Source of the DNA: Deroplatys truncata
Lineage: Eukaryota; Arthropoda; Insecta; Mantodea; Mantidae
NCBI GenBank assembly: GCA_030765065.1
Contig: CM060978.1
Location: forward strand, 116,789,692 to 116,853,691
Length of the DNA stretch: 64,000 nt
Direction: 5' to 3'
In this document: piece after piece, positions 46,327 through 58,969 of the stretch
How the letters are laid out: every line of letters starts with the position of its first letter
How positions within the stretch are numbered: position 1 is the stretch's first letter
Notes under the pieces: generated by a model
What the model was told of the DNA's origin: nothing
Database searches by the model: none
What the model saw: the letters and a program-made list of their open reading frames with translations, nothing else
Program-made: the position numbers and the translations under genes

Positions 46327-46762
46327 TGATTATTTTGTGCCCCAGATTTCATGATGAGAGCATCACACCCAAAGATGGTCTGTTCCCCTCTCTGAGTGCA
46401 GTGTGTAACCAGTTGTTCTAATTCCCTTGTGGGTGGATTGGTGCCATTGTAAGGAAGGTAAACATACCTCTGTTTCCTCCTGTATCACATTCAATTTTCA
46501 CTGTGGTGATATCACTAGAGCAAAATTCTAAAAAAGGTAAGCATTGAATTCCATTGCAAAGAATACAATTCCTGTTATGATTGCCCTTGCTGCAATCTTT
46601 TAACATATCTTGATATTTACCTCGTCCCAAAATTTGACTCCTGTTAATCCAGGGTTCTTGAATAAGGGTTTGGTCTATTCCTTCTTTATTGAAGATTTTG
46701 TAAAAGACAACTGAAGCTGCCTTCTTATGCTGACAGTTGATGGATGACCTTAGGGTTATCAC
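46327..46762 (-). pseudogene. LINE endonuclease N-terminal part
   Basis: The frame at 46418-46762 reads SINCQHKKAASVVF, then IDQTLIQEPWINRSQI, with the glutamate of the IQEPW motif characteristic of LINE AP-endonucleases, then FLEFCSSDITTVKI. The remainder continues in another frame up to the piggyBac TTAA site. It is the upstream half of the domain whose SDH end lies at 43566-43844. Confidence 0.75.
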
Positions 46763-47061
46763 TGGCTAGAATCACAATAGTAATTCTTCCAAGGATCAAA
46801 AAGGCTGTTATCCAGTTCTTTTATAGCGTTTGTAGTTTCCTTGTCTACCAAACAGATTAGTGTGTGTCCTGATGCATCGATTTGGAACTGATAACTTTTC
46901 AGTCTCGTGTATTTAGGGTTTTGTTCTGGTCCTTAACATCTTGATGATGTTTTTAGGTTCAGTTTTTGTGAACTCTTTGGTGTCTTGCAAAGCACCATAG
47001 TTGTTCATAGTATTTCTGCTCTGGGACCTATGGCAAATTTAGTACCTTTCCATGGTTCCGA

Positions 47062-47689
47062 TCAAGGGATCTTTTTCATCATCCATTCTATGGTGACATC
47101 ATTTGCACAGGAGAGAATGAAAGCTCCTTTCTCCCCGTAGGCTCCAGTAAATTGTGAAATGTTCCCATCTTTGAAGCTCTCAAATGCCTCTACAATTGCC
47201 TCATGGAGTTTCTCAATTTGATCCCCTAAGAGTTTGTTGGTGGGAAAGTTGTCAGGAATCACTGCTGCCTTTAAACTGGTTAGTGATTTCCTGTAGGTTT
47301 CTTTAATAGAGGTGGCAGCTCTTTCCTCTTCCGCACCCTTACCTTGTTTGCTTTTCTTAGCAGTATCCAGTAGGAGAAAGGGTGGATCCCTCAGACTGGT
47401 TGCATTTAGCACCTGTCCTGGGTACCTCACCCCTTTCTTCCTGGGGCTTTGGGATTTTAGATTTTGAAGTTTTCTTCCCCATTTTTTTTGGATTCCAGAC
47501 AATGCCTTTCTCTTTAAGTTTTGCTTTTAGGGCTTGTTTTCTTTGTGCCCCAGAAGGTCTGTTTGATTGAACCTTAAGCTTGTACATTTCATCCAGGGCT
47601 TCTGCCAGGCCTGGAGTAGGACTCTTAGGTTCTTGTTCATCTGCCAAGGTTAACATTTCACCCTCGGAAAAGATAACACTCTGTTCCAT
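47062..47689 (-). pseudogene. LINE ORF1 (gag-like) remnant
   Basis: Two overlapping minus-strand frames. 47357-47689 begins MEQSVIFSEGEML and carries lysine-rich stretches. 47062-47502 continues with the domain PTNKLLGDQIEKLHEAIVEA, then FTGAYGEKGAFILSC and TIEWM. This resembles the DUF4780-like domain found in ORF1 of Jockey-group LINEs (..L...Q...I..AI..A, F.G.Y...GA.I..C.., ..WL). A single frameshift separates the halves. The usual C-terminal zinc knuckles were not seen. Confidence 0.65.
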
Positions 47690-47700
47690 GTCAGAGGATT

Positions 47701-48108
47701 ATTGTGAGAGAGTTTCTGTTCCTCAGAGGATTACTCTGAGAGAGTTTCCTCATCAGGGAAGTCATTGGTATTGTTGAGGGCTCTCCAACATGTCCTCAGA
47801 AGTAGATGTGTTTTTGTGGTGTCTTCCATAAAGGTCCCACAAGAAGCTTTATAGACTCCACCCAGGCAAAGTCGTGCATGCCTAGGTAAGGATTATACTC
47901 TGGAGGTTGCCTGGTATCCAGAGGCCTCATTTGAGACACACAACCCTTTGCCACAAATCCCCTCAACATGGGTCACTCTACACTTTAGGGTTGGGCTTAT
48001 TCCAAGTCTTCGTCTGGCATCTCCCTTGTAGTAAATGTGAATTGAGTAACTCTTCCAGTACAGCCCACATGTTTGCAGATACTTGGAAGCCCTCCTCTCC
48101 CCACCCGC
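47701..48108 (-). other. Probable LINE 5' untranslated region
   Basis: A more GC-rich, non-coding stretch upstream of ORF1. It includes a direct repeat with core TCAGAGGATTA (47692-47702 and 47733-47743), each followed by GAGAGAGTTTC. The 5' end of the LINE was not determined. The stretch ends at the target site of the adjacent hAT element. Confidence 0.4.
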
Positions 48109-48116
48109 TTTTAGGT

Positions 48117-50090
48117 TAGTGGCGTTCAAACTTCTGCACAGTGTGCACAGGTCCGCACAGTGTGCGACTTGGACTCACAAACCAATACAGTTCTCCCTCC
48201 ATTCTTGTCTCTGTTTGCTTCCCCTTCTCTTCGCGCAGCAGGGGAAGTCTCCCTTGCCAATCAAAATTAGAGCAGAGGTATGATTATCGTCACTACAAAT
48301 TACAAGAAAATCAAAATTTCATTATTATTATAAACCTTGTAAATTATCAATTCAATGACATGGGATGGGCTACGAAAAAAATTCCACATCAAAAGTACAG
48401 TTTTTATTATTTTGAACAGTTTGAAGAAGTAAACTCATAACGTTTCTGTGCAAAAGGATAAAAATATAATTGTGACACATACATATAGAAACAAATTGGC
48501 TAATGGACTAATTTTACACAACTACAAAACTATCACATATTTGCCAAGATACAAAATATAAATTCCAGTTTGTTTTTAATTAGTCTTGTTTCCGAGAGCC
48601 AACAGCTGCTTGAAAATCAGGCGTAAATGAATGCGTTACAGATAAGCGCAAACAACTTCTCAAATTTTCATCTGAAATGCCTGTTCACAACCTTGGTTTA
48701 TTTAGTTTCAACACTGAAAAAAATCATTCACATGCATATGTAGAACCGAAGAACATACTTATGAATTTGGCAGCCTCTTGGTGAAGACGAGGAAATTAAT
48801 GATGTGGAAAGTTCTCATAAAAATTCTTTCAAGTTCTTTGCTGTAAAGAAAATCTTCGGTTACTTTGAGATATTTGTCCACTCCCAATATGTATAATACT
48901 AATTTTGTGGTATCAGAATACCCATTGACTCATGCAATGTGATTGAATGTGTTACACACCTTTCAGCATGTTTTATTAATTGACTATAAATGTCACTGGA
49001 CAACACATTTATTCTACGAGCAACAGTTTGACACGACAGGTGGATCGCTTGGAATTTTCTGACAAGTGAGGGACCTAAAACTCCAACAACATCGACGAGA
49101 CAATCTTTGACGAATTCACCTTCAGAAAATAGCTTTCCATTTCTGGCTATGTTTAAGGTCACATTGTAGCTAGCTTGCAGTAATGCTGTCTTAATTTGCA
49201 TTTCCTTCTGCAACAACATAGAATTAGTAATCACAAAAACATTTCAAATAAATACAGCTTAAGAAATTAAAATATTTCAAAAATCAGTAATTACTAAACA
49301 TTAAATTAAAAATAAAGGAAAAAGTAGGACGTACTTGCATTTTCTTTTGCCCCATACAGGTACTCAAAAAAACAAAGCAAAAAAATGTGTCCACAATGGT
49401 CGAACACACTTTTTCTTTTCACTTTTTTTGTACGCATGTGTAGGTGCTTTACTTGGTAAAGCTACATAACACAAAAACTAATAGCGTATTGTATTAAAAC
49501 ATATTTTTACAAAGATTACAATTTGTTCAGAATATTTGAAAACTATTAATATGCACATTACAACCTTACCTTGTTGTCTTCTTTAAGTGTTTCGTCGCTA
49601 TCTTTAGAGTTCTTTCAACTTTGCTTCTCTTTATTTGTCAAGTATGGCATCACTCTCTTGTGAACAGCATTATAATGGCGTTCTATCATAAACTTGCGAT
49701 GGCCCGACATTATTTGGGAGCAAATTAAATATTTTGAGTTTTTTTCCTTTGAAGCAAAAAAGTATTGCAATTCCCTTCTTTTTTAAGTTGCTGCAGTCCA
49801 TCTCCGCTCCTTCATTTTTTAGGAGTAGCCATAATTCATGAAAACAATCCTTTTACTCTTCCTGAATTGACAGCTAGTGTGCTAATGACCAAGTAACTCA
49901 CTAATATCTAACTGCAGCTATGTCCATTGGTAGTGCGTGCGTACCTTCTCTATTGCCAGAGCAATCTGTCTCGTTAGCACCAACTCCTTCTCCCGCACTG
50001 TTCCCCCTCCACTGCTGACTGTTTCACAGTGCAGCGCACTGTATGCACCTATGCAGATTTACATACTGTGAAGTGTTTTGGGCGGCGCTG
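48117..50090 (-). mobile_element. hAT element (1974 bp) with TIRs and 8-bp target duplication
   Basis: Flanks TTTTAGGT (48109-48116) and TTCTAGGT (50091-50098) agree at 7 of 8 positions. The left end TAGTGGCGTTCAAACTTC and the reverse complement of the right end CAGCGCCGCCCAAAACACTTC align as imperfect inverted repeats. Both ends carry subterminal repeats around GCACAGTGTGC / GCATACAGTGC. A minus-strand transposase pseudogene with an intron lies inside. Confidence 0.7.
48570..49715 (-). pseudogene. hAT transposase pseudogene (GTF2IRD2/ZBED5-like type) with an intron
   Basis: Exon 1 (to 49570) reads ERHYNAVHKRVMPYLTNKEK, resembling the end of a BED-like finger. A donor GTAAGG at 49564-49569 and an acceptor TTGTTGCAG ending at 49208 bound a 362-bp GT-AG intron, and the frame continues across it (EDNK|KEMQIKTALLQASYN). 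Exon 2 contains GKLFSEGEFVKDCLVDV and HLSCQTVARRINVLSSDIYSQL, hallmark blocks of this hAT group. A C-terminal part (TYACEWFFSVLKLNK, then ISDENLRSCLRLS) follows near 48660-48760 after a large internal deletion that removed the catalytic core. One stop lies in exon 1 and several in exon 2. Confidence 0.7.
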
Positions 50091-50098
50091 TTCTAGGT

Positions 50099-50757
50099 CA
50101 TGCAGCTTGTAGGTGGTTCTTTAATTAACTATATTATCATATAAAACTACATTATTAGTAACATTTTAAACACATATCACAGAACATAACAGAAAAACGT
50201 TTCAAGCAATGGACACCGACTTCTCTATATGGGGCCATTCCCAATTTGTAAACTCAGTTGCAGTATTGAAAAGCCATTATCTTGTTCTTAATGGGGAGAA
50301 TATGGCATTGCATTATGTGAATTTGAAATTCCTTTATTCAGCAGCATGTTGTTATTGTCAAAGGATAGACAGCATAAAAATTAGTGAGTATCTTACTGCA
50401 AAACAGAAAACTGAGAAAAGAATGTAAACTCTGGGTTTTCCCATGAGTGAGTGAATAAGTTCACATTTCTATATTAAATAGGTTGCAAAGAACAAAAACA
50501 GTTGGAATAAGTTGTACTAAAGTGCTAAGAAGGTAAAAATTGTCAAAACAAGGTTTGCAAAACAACTTAAGGAATTACAATGCACAAAAACCTTATGCGT
50601 AACTTCGTTGAAGACTCAACAGTTCTAATGGACATTTTTCACTCGTACGTTTTATACTAATGTAATGATTTACATCATTATGAATTAGTAAGCATAGAGA
50701 TGATCTTAAAGATCATTTTAATAACCGCATCTAAAATCATAAAACGAAAGAGAAAAA
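50099..50757. other. No recognised feature
   Basis: AT-rich DNA. A 72-codon plus-strand frame at 50209-50427 has no motif. Confidence 0.4.
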
Positions 50758-51628
50758 TCTGATGTGTTACATTTACATAACTACTCATTATGTTTATTAG
50801 TGGGTATACAAATTATTCTTGCAAAAGTTTATTTTTCTGTCTACTTCATTTTAAACCAGATAAACCTTTGCAGAAATAGCTACATTACACATTTTGTTAG
50901 AATTCAAAGAGAACGGTGGTAGTGAAATGTTTAAGAACATAACGCTATACACTGGCCTTAAAAATTCCATATTGTTTCCATGCAAGTGCCAGAAGCAACT
51001 GAAAATCAATGGGATTTCAAAAGAATGATAAAGTATTGAACTAGTTGAACCATTGATAATGGATATCTCGGAAATAGTAATGCCACAAAAATAATTATTG
51101 GAAATAAATTGTATGTTTTAAAGAGATCTCATTTTTTGTGTAATGCATTTTCGTTTATCGCTTAACACTTACCAGTTATAAAAGATTATACAAAATTCCA
51201 TCTGAATGAAGAGGACTTAACGGCTATGCCCAGAAAATACAAAATATACATTTTATTTGTCATGTAAATATCTTTAATATGTGGTATTTTAATCAAAATT
51301 ACTAGAGCCAGTTTTTAGAAAATAAAAAATGTTGAAAAATGTTCCTTGTAAAGAGTAGTTTGGGGATGGGGGGATTTTCTTGAAAATATTCAAATTGCAT
51401 TCTTGGAAGGTCTTGTATCTAAATAACAAGTTTGGTATTTATCTGACTTTTCGTTTTTGAGTAATGTGGGGGGGAAAAAAAATGTATACACGCATGCATG
51501 CGCACACTCTTTTTCTAAAAATGCCTTTTTTTGGATTCAGGGGCCTCAAAACATGTATTTACGATGAAATTGTGGTATCAAAGTTTTGGGTGGCATACAA
51601 TACCTACTATGCATGTGATAGAGAAAGT
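50758..51628 (-). repeat. Repeat family A, old full-length reversed copy
   Basis: In reverse orientation it begins TCTGATGTGTTACA and ends GAGAAAGT. A moderately diverged copy. Confidence 0.8.
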
Positions 51629-51631
51629 AAA

Positions 51632-52075
51632 AATGTGATGTGTTACATTCACATGACTTTCCATACATATTGTTTATTTTTATATACTTCTATAAACTTT
51701 TCTTACAAAAGCTTATCTTTTATTTACTTCATATTGATTGAGATAAATAGTTGCATTACACATTTGATTATAGGTTCCAAAGGGTATATAGTCAAATGTT
51801 TAAAAGCTGGTCACTGTATATACTGGCCTTGAAACTCCATGCTGTGTCCATGACATTGCAAGAAATAACTGAGGTTAGCAGTACTTCAAAGAGTAAAATA
51901 AATTGAAAAGTTCAGAGCAATAATAACGGATACCTTAGAAATGGCTAATGTCACAAAAAAGTTATTTTAAATAAATTGTGTCTTTTAAAGATATCTATGT
52001 TTTTGTGTTGTATGTTTTTGTCTATCTCTTACGGGTTTACCAGTTTTACAAAATCATAGGGTCTCAGAAACCTTG
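51632..52075 (-). repeat. Repeat family A, distal half, reversed
   Basis: It begins GTGATGTGTTACATTCACATGACTTTC directly after the preceding copy and fades near the ACTGGTAAACC-equivalent block. The two copies are in tandem. Confidence 0.75.
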
Positions 52076-52384
52076 TGTATGCATTCTAGGGTTAAATGAC
52101 TGAACGGATTTCAGCAGCTATTTGAAATGTGTTAAAGCATGACTTAGAATTAAGATATTGATGTGAAGCTTTCACTAAATGGTATTATAAAATTGTAGCT
52201 TTTTTGATGGGAAAAACTGAAATTCGAAAGAAGTTTCATTAGCGTTTCGCCTTAAGTCAATCCTAGAGAAATTAAGAAAAAGATCCTTATGAATAAACTT
52301 AATACTTAACTAACAGTTAACTACAACATAAAGTTATCTAATGCATTGTGTTTGTCAATGAAACCATTAACTGTCTTGTGTTCC

Positions 52385-53165
52385 AATATTTTTCAAATAG
52401 AGTAGATATTGAAGAGCTGGGCACTGCTGAAGATGATACTGGTCCATATCCTCTTGTAGGTCACACAATGGACAAATTGAAAAATAAAATATTCCAATCT
52501 TAAAAATTAAATTGAGTTTTATTTATGGACACACTTTAACTGCTGTGGTCTTTAGCATCCCATTCTATATTGGGCGTGAAAGACTGGTAATTTTGCTCAG
52601 AGGTATCTTTATCAGGCTTGAGGTTCTTTTACATGTCGTAAATCACAGGACCACCAGCTGTACTTCTCTTTCGAAGGAAGCCATGCTAAGGATTTTTACT
52701 CCCAGAAAAATTCATCACCCTCCGCCGGGTTTGAACCCGCGACCTCGGGAACTAGAGGCTAACATGGTAACCACTACATCACGGAGGACAACATATTCCA
52801 ATCTTGTTGAAGTACTTTTGACAACAATCATGTCTTGTGATCATTCGGAAAGATGCCACTGCATTCTGCCATGAATATTTGGGGATCAGTGATTGTTGTT
52901 CATTGAGGCACTCCCATCTTCTATTTTCCGAAACTTCTTGATAATTATCAGAAATTATATGTTGGAATTTTTCTGCTTTTCTTGTAACATACTCTGTATG
53001 CTTCTGCCAAATAAGTTTAGTATCAAGTATCACTCCTAAGTATTTTGTTGAATCTGCTTTTGGGAAAAATTTTCCATCATAATTTAGTTTAAGTTTTAAT
53101 GCTTTCTTCCATAATGAAAATATCTCAAAGTTGTATTTGGTAATTTCAACAGCCATTAAGTTTTC
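52385..53165 (-). pseudogene. Second LINE ORF2, C-terminal part (split by SINE)
   Basis: The frame from 53156 reads NLMAVEITKYNFEIFSLW-like sequence, then STKYLGVILDTKLIWQKHTE. This is the conserved KYLGV.LD.KL.W..H block that follows the RT palm. Then come ASFRMITRHDCCQKYFNKIGI and, beyond the SINE, CPLCDLQEDMDQYHLQQCPAL, a typical C-terminal Cys/His finger of this LINE class. The SINE target duplication falls between these two blocks. Confidence 0.75.
52502..52792 (-). repeat. tRNA-derived SINE with exact 13-bp target duplication
   Basis: Minus-strand full copy. ATATTCCAATCTT at 52489-52501 is repeated exactly at 52793-52805. It interrupts the C-terminal region of the second LINE. Confidence 0.92.
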
Positions 53166-53185
53166 CTTGGACCATATAAGTAATT

Positions 53186-54010
53186 ACTTTCTCTACTACG
53201 TATAGTAAGTAGGGGAAGTATTGCATTCCACCCAAAAATTCGATACCGAGATTTCACCGGAAATACATGTTTTGAGACCTCCTGAATCCATAAAAACCAT
53301 TTTTGGAAACATGTCCGTGTGTGTGTGTGTGTGTGTGTGTGTCTGTGAACAGCATAACTCAAAAACGAACAGTCGGATAAACACCAAACTTGGTATTTAG
53401 GTTCAGTATCTTCCAGAGATGCGACACGAAGGTTTTCAAGAAAATGCCCCCACCCCAGACTACCCTTTACATGGAACAATGGCTCTAACGATTTTGATTA
53501 AAATATCATATGTTTAAGATAATATCATGAGAAATGAAATGTATATCTCGAATTTTCTGGGAATGTCTCCAAAAGTATTCTTCATTGTGAACGACTTTTG
53601 CATAACTGGTAAACCATAAGAGATAGACAAAATTTTACTACACAAAAAATGTAGATCTCGTTAAAATACACAACTTATGTCATATGCATTTCTTTTGTTG
53701 AGTGAACCGTTTTCGAGATATTGCTTGTTATTCCCTTAAATTTTCCAATACTTATACTTTTTCTCAAATTCGTTATTCATTTTTTTATGTCCTGGACTTG
53801 CAAAGAGAATGGAATGCGCCGCATAGCAACCAGCGTTAAAATATTTGACCATCGCTTAAAAGCTACCATATTCCCCTTGCATCTACAAGAAAATTAACAA
53901 TAAGATTGACATCTCGATATCTCGATTAACATAAAGCATATGGAGAATAGGAGTTTGTAAAAATAGATTGTACAAGAGTAGAGAAAGTCATGTGAGTGTA
54001 ACACATCAGA
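53186..54010 (+). repeat. Repeat family A, full-length young copy inside a LINE
   Basis: 825 bp from ACTTTCTCTAC to CACATCAGA followed by T9. A short internal deletion lies after the CATGGAACA block. No clear target duplication is visible next to it. Confidence 0.88.
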
Positions 54011-54019
54011 TTTTTTTTT

Positions 54020-55640
54020 AAGGGAATGTTCCATTGCATTTTTGGTTCATTGTATTTATTTCTTGGTTTAGAAGTCTGCATTACCAAATCACCTGCAATA
54101 AATAGAATCTTATATGCTTTAAAGTCAATAAATGTTACTGATGTATCTTCTTTCTTATTGAAAACATCTTTGATTTCTTGGGAAAACATAATAATTTCTT
54201 TATTAGTTGAATGAAACTCACTATATCCAACCTAACGGTGAAATTCAATTACGGAATTCCAAAAACCAGTTCAATCCGACATAATTTTTTCCTTAACTTT
54301 TGCAATGATACTGTAAGAGATAAGGCTCAATGGTTTTTAATTTCAGAGGTAGGTTTGTCTTTTTTACAGACAGGGATGATTATTGCATTTTTCCAATCAG
54401 CAGTACTGTAATTTTCTAAGATAAATTATAAAGTTTTAAACATTCGAGTTTAGCAGTTTTACCAAGATTTTTAAGAAATTCAGGATGTATTTTATTTAGC
54501 CTTGGTATGACTTTTTATTTTATACTTTAACGCAATATTCAGTTCCTTATATTGAAATTTTGAGTGAAGATAGGATGTGGGTTAATTGTACTGGATTTTT
54601 TAAAATCGTTTTAATTCTCTTTTGAGCTGTTTATTTTATTTATTAGTTTTTGTTATTGTATGACTGTTGGCATAATGTTTATTGAATAGCTCTGCTGTAT
54701 CACCATAATGTGTAAATATTTTGGTATTAAGAAAGATGTTTTAATATTGTCCTTATTGTTTATATTCTGTATAAATTATGTGCTTTTTTACCATTCTATC
54801 TGTAGTCCATGTTCTGTAAGGAATTTGTGAAATTATTTGTTTTTGCAATAATAATTTCGCTTTCAAGCACAGCACACTTTCTATGCCAGTTTTTTTTTTT
54901 TTTTTAAATGTGCAATATTGCTAATTGCATCTTTCCAATTTACTTTTCTGAAATTGTTATTTAGTCTAGGATGTCAGTTGTTGCTTGAGTTCTCTAATTG
55001 TATATTGGTAATGATAGCTCTATGGCCAGAACCTGGAATTTTTATAATCCAATTAATTCTCTTTGCTATATATGCAGAGGCTAGTACAAGTCTGGATTAT
55101 TTCTAGTGCCTGAATAGTGTAGAAATGTTGGTGGGTCATCTTTTTTATAGATAGTTTATCGATAGGTTCAAACGTAGTGGTGTTTATAAAATCTTCTATA
55201 GCCTTTCCTGTATAGTTTTCATATGATCATTAAAATCTCCAGTTATGAGTTTTTGATTGAATATCAATATATGAACATCTTGTATGCTCCTAGGAGGATT
55301 ACAAGCACTGTAGATTTGGAAGTGTATATCATGTTTCCATACCTTTAACTTCACTATTCCAATTTTGTCTTCTAATTCCATTTCCTTGATAACTTGGAAA
55401 CAAGATTTTATATTCTTGAAACCAACTAATATTCTGCTACATATTTGTCCCCTTTTGGTGGGCCAGTAGATTTATCGTAAAGCCTGTTAGTTTGAGATAT
55501 TTTAATTGATCATCTGATAGGTTTGCCTCTTGGATGAAGACAATTTCTACTTAATTGTCTGTAATAATTTTAGTGAGCTCTGCTCTTTTGGATTGAGTAA
55601 GTCCTCTAGTGTTCTTGTAGTAGCCTGGTTTTAATGTCTC
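54020..55640 (-). pseudogene. Second LINE ORF2, endonuclease and RT part
   Basis: Endonuclease blocks: GYYKNTRGLTQSKRAELTKII (about 55620) and, within 55196-55381, SIQDVHILIFNQKLITGDFNDH, whose GDFN.H motif is characteristic. RT blocks: NKIHPEFLKNLGKTAKLECL (about 54480), a YRP-equivalent region near 54320, and SVTFIDFKAYKILFIAGDLVMQT (about 54100). The last appears to join the first RT aspartate region directly to the (A)DD region, implying an internal deletion. Many stops; nonfunctional. Confidence 0.72.
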
Positions 55641-55650
55641 TTTTCTGCAT

Positions 55651-57021
55651 GGGATCAAGATTATCAGTACCTTTCCAGAGATTCGAATGAAGCAGTATTA
55701 TACCTCTAGATTGTTTTACCAATCTCGACATGCCATTAGTAAATTTTTAAAGCAATAGTTAAAGTATTGCTATTTTAGTTAGGCACCATAATTTTTATGT
55801 TACGGTGGCTATGTCTCTTACTTACAACCCCAAATGTTTGGAGGACCACACCTGCCAATGGTTAATGGGTCCTTAAAACCTAACCAGGGGGACTGTCCAG
55901 CAGATCCATTGACCATATCTCCTCCTCAGCACTTAGGGGATGCTTATGCATGCCATGGCAGGTCAGCATGCTAGAATGACATTTCCTCCATCCACAACAT
56001 AAAATAAAGCCTGTAATGCAGTAGATCTGCAGCCACAGTAACAGGCAACAACTCCCACAAACTAAACAAAAGCACGCCTGCTCTTTCAACTTTTTGTGAG
56101 ACACACATTAGTCATAGCTTCTGCTTGAATGACTTAATGCTGTACCAACTAGCAGCATTCATACATTAAGATTTTGTATCCTTATACAGGGAACATGTTT
56201 GTTTTCTGTCAAGTTGTCATCATGAAGAATAAGTCAGGAATACCCTGTATCAGCTTGAAGTTCACAGTGAACCCTACTTACAATGTCGAGAAAGGTGCTG
56301 TCAAGTCATTCAGGCAGTAAACATTCATTTGATTGTAATAGCAATCTAATACAAACATGTGTAATAAAACTTTCATAAAAGAAATCAATATTCTAACAGA
56401 CAGCATCAATAATTTCTCATGCATATTTTTTTATTTAATATTAACAACTGGTATTGTTTATTAATAAATGATAAATGAAAGTGAACTTTATTAATTTTTT
56501 ATCAATAGTCACTCCAGTTGTAATCATATTATGAGATACCTCATGAAAGTGAATTAAAGTCTTACTGAAGATTATTTATATGATGGAAATGTATCATTCC
56601 CTGTGATTGCAGCATGCATATACTAAGATGCATTATATACTTCAAGAATTGAACATACAATTGAGAAGTCAAGTTTCCATCTATTTGCTATATGAACCCC
56701 CTCTTAATCTAGAAATCACCTTTAAGCAATGTCAGAGGTATGTGTACATAATTTAGCTGGAATCCTCTGGATACAGTCAAATGAAATACTGCATTAAAAC
56801 TATGGATTGTGTTGGAGAAAGTTTTCCCAAGTATTCATGGCAGAATGCAATGTGATCTGATCTCGAACATCTCTTCATACACCCCACCCTTGATTGCATC
56901 CTTTGGGGCTTAATGTTAGCTAATTTAAGGTAATAAAGAGCTGTCCGACCATTCTGGAAAATTAACATGAATACCCAAGATTTTTGCAGTGTTGAATGGA
57001 TATTGTTTTGCAACATCCTGT
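55651..57021. other. No recognised feature
   Basis: Partly more GC-rich at 55840-56060, which might be LINE 5' sequence, otherwise AT-rich. No coding motif was recognised. The last bases precede the element 2 target duplication. Confidence 0.35.
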
Positions 57022-57025
57022 TCTG

Positions 57026-58165
57026 TGCGATAGCAAATATTTGTTTTTACTTCACGCGTATTTGCGAGAGAACTTGCTTTACGTAATGTCTTTTTGTTGT
57101 CGAGCCCCACGTTGTGGGCCAATTTGTAACATAATTCTTGCTTACGTAATTTGTTTTTACGTAATTTATTGTTGAGCCCCACGTTGTGGAACCAATTATG
57201 CGACGGAAATGTTGCTTACATAATATTTGTGTTTGTGTTTGTTAGCCCCACGTTGTGGAAGCCAATTTGTAACGGTATTAATGTTACAAATGTTGTGTGT
57301 TTACTTCACGCGTTGCCATCTTGTGACGTCATTCGTTGGTTGGTTCGTAGCTCCCTCTGGCGTAGCAATTTGTATCAATTAGTTTCTGAAAGAATTTAAA
57401 GTTTTGTATATTGTCCTCCGGCTAGCTATCATCTTATCTTGGTAGAACTTGTATCTCTTGCAGGGTGTGAATCAGAAAGGAATCTTTTATCCAGAAATGA
57501 TACTGATGAAGAAATTGGTTTTATAACTTTATTGTCAAACACGTTCATTAACACTTTTACAAATTGATCTGGATACTCGCCGAACTGAAACTGTTTGTAA
57601 TAACTTCTTATTTATCACTTTTAACTCGCATACTTCAACTTTATGTAATTTTTTAAATGTATAATACTTTATAATAATTCTCGTAATTTTGCTGCGCGTA
57701 ACTTGACGAAATGAAGGACTGGCTGACGATGTGTAGTGTGTTGAGAATTCTGTTAAACTGGGGGACAAGCTACCTCGAACCTACACTATTTATACGCTTG
57801 CCTCAAGATACGCCTAAAGATTATAAATGAACTGCTATTGGCTAATAAAACGCGCCAACATTAGCGTCTATTTAAATATCCAATGAAAACCACGAATACA
57901 TATTACTTTAGGAAATGTTCAAGAAGCTTCTATCGAAACCGCGCGAAATATTACGCAACTTCCTTGTTCCCGGTAATGATAAACAACTCACCCCCTCGCT
58001 GCATTATTGCGTTATTGTTGACAGTTTCAGTAAAGCCGTATATTATTATTTACCAATAATAATTGCAATTAACAAACCTCTGAAATCAATGTCACATAAA
58101 AATACATATTCATATTACTATCATTAATTACATCTGAGTAATTTGTGATACAAATTACCGTATCA
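57026..58165 (-). repeat. 3' LTR of element 2 (1140 bp)
   Basis: At its outer end (in element orientation) it reads TTGCTATCGCA. It contains a single copy of the 240-bp unit, with PBS-like motifs starting at 57104, 57176 and 57245. Its inner end at 58165 is preceded by the same AGTGGGGCATA tract as in element 1. Compared with the 5' LTR it lacks a 40-bp stretch bounded by GTGTAGTGT repeats. Confidence 0.88.
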
Positions 58166-58969
58166 TATGCCCCACTAGAAACATAATTATAAATATTTAT
58201 AACTTTTTTGGAAATTTTATAATTGTGTTTTTAGTCTCCTAAATCTTGGAACACACGTTATCACTTTCACTTAACACTTCACACGCATTTAACACACGAC
58301 ATGTTTTTCCCCTATCTCGCCACTACTTACTGGCTCTGGTTTAATTAATTTAGATATTCATCTGACATCACAAAATTTTTTATAGCAAATACTTTACCCT
58401 AAATTATTTAATCACTGTTTTAAAATTGTTTACTCTCTTACATTGTTGACAAAAATTTATACATTTAAGATTTTTGTAATTATTACACATATTTACCAAA
58501 ATATTCACCCTCTACACAAATATTTACATCTCTTAAATCTAGACAATGTTTCACCTTTTCTGTTTGCTACATAAGTATTTGTTTTGAATTATTTTTACCC
58601 ATTTTTGTTATTTTGTACTTTATTTTAACAATATTCTTGGAATTGTATTTACGCACCTTTACTTTAATATCATATTAAATTTCAATCATTGCATTCTTAA
58701 TTTTTTTTAAATCTTGGAATTGTATTTACGTACTTTTAATTTCATATCATATTAAGTTTTAATCTTTGCATTCTTAATTTTCAAATGTTGTTACAGTTAC
58801 TAAAAATTTAAATTTTTTTTTTTTAAAACATTTCCTTTTTTTTTTTTTTTTTTTAATTTATTTCTCTTTTCAAATGACATATATATTTAGTTAACCCGCT
58901 TACGTTCCAATACATTTCTCTGCAAGTCATCTTTACCTATCCAGCATTTACTTTACATCACATTGCTAT
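58166..58969 (-). other. Element 2 3' untranslated region
   Basis: Aligns with the 31540-32196 region of element 1 on the opposite strand, with T-rich expansions near 58800-58860. No open frame. Confidence 0.7.

Larger units (their letters stand above)
42171..47700 (-). mobile_element. LINE with ORF1, endonuclease and RT remnants, split by piggyBac
   Basis: Reading on the minus strand from right to left gives ORF1 (47689-47062), the N-terminal endonuclease (46762-46327), then a 2.47 kb piggyBac element, then the C-terminal endonuclease and RT (43849-42171). The 3' end is lost at the boundary with repeat A. The ORF1 and endonuclease style fits the Jockey/R1/LOA group of insect LINEs. All parts carry frameshifts or stops. 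Confidence 0.8.
52385..55650 (-). mobile_element. Second LINE, carrying a SINE and a repeat A insertion
   Basis: The minus-strand order is endonuclease (about 55620-54950), RT (about 54500-54020), repeat A insertion (53186-54010), thumb region (53156-52806), SINE insertion (52502-52792), then a C-terminal zinc-knuckle region (about 52490-52385). The same LINE continues on both sides of each insertion, which orders the events. It differs in sequence from the LINE at 42-48 kb. No ORF1 was recognised. Confidence 0.75.
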
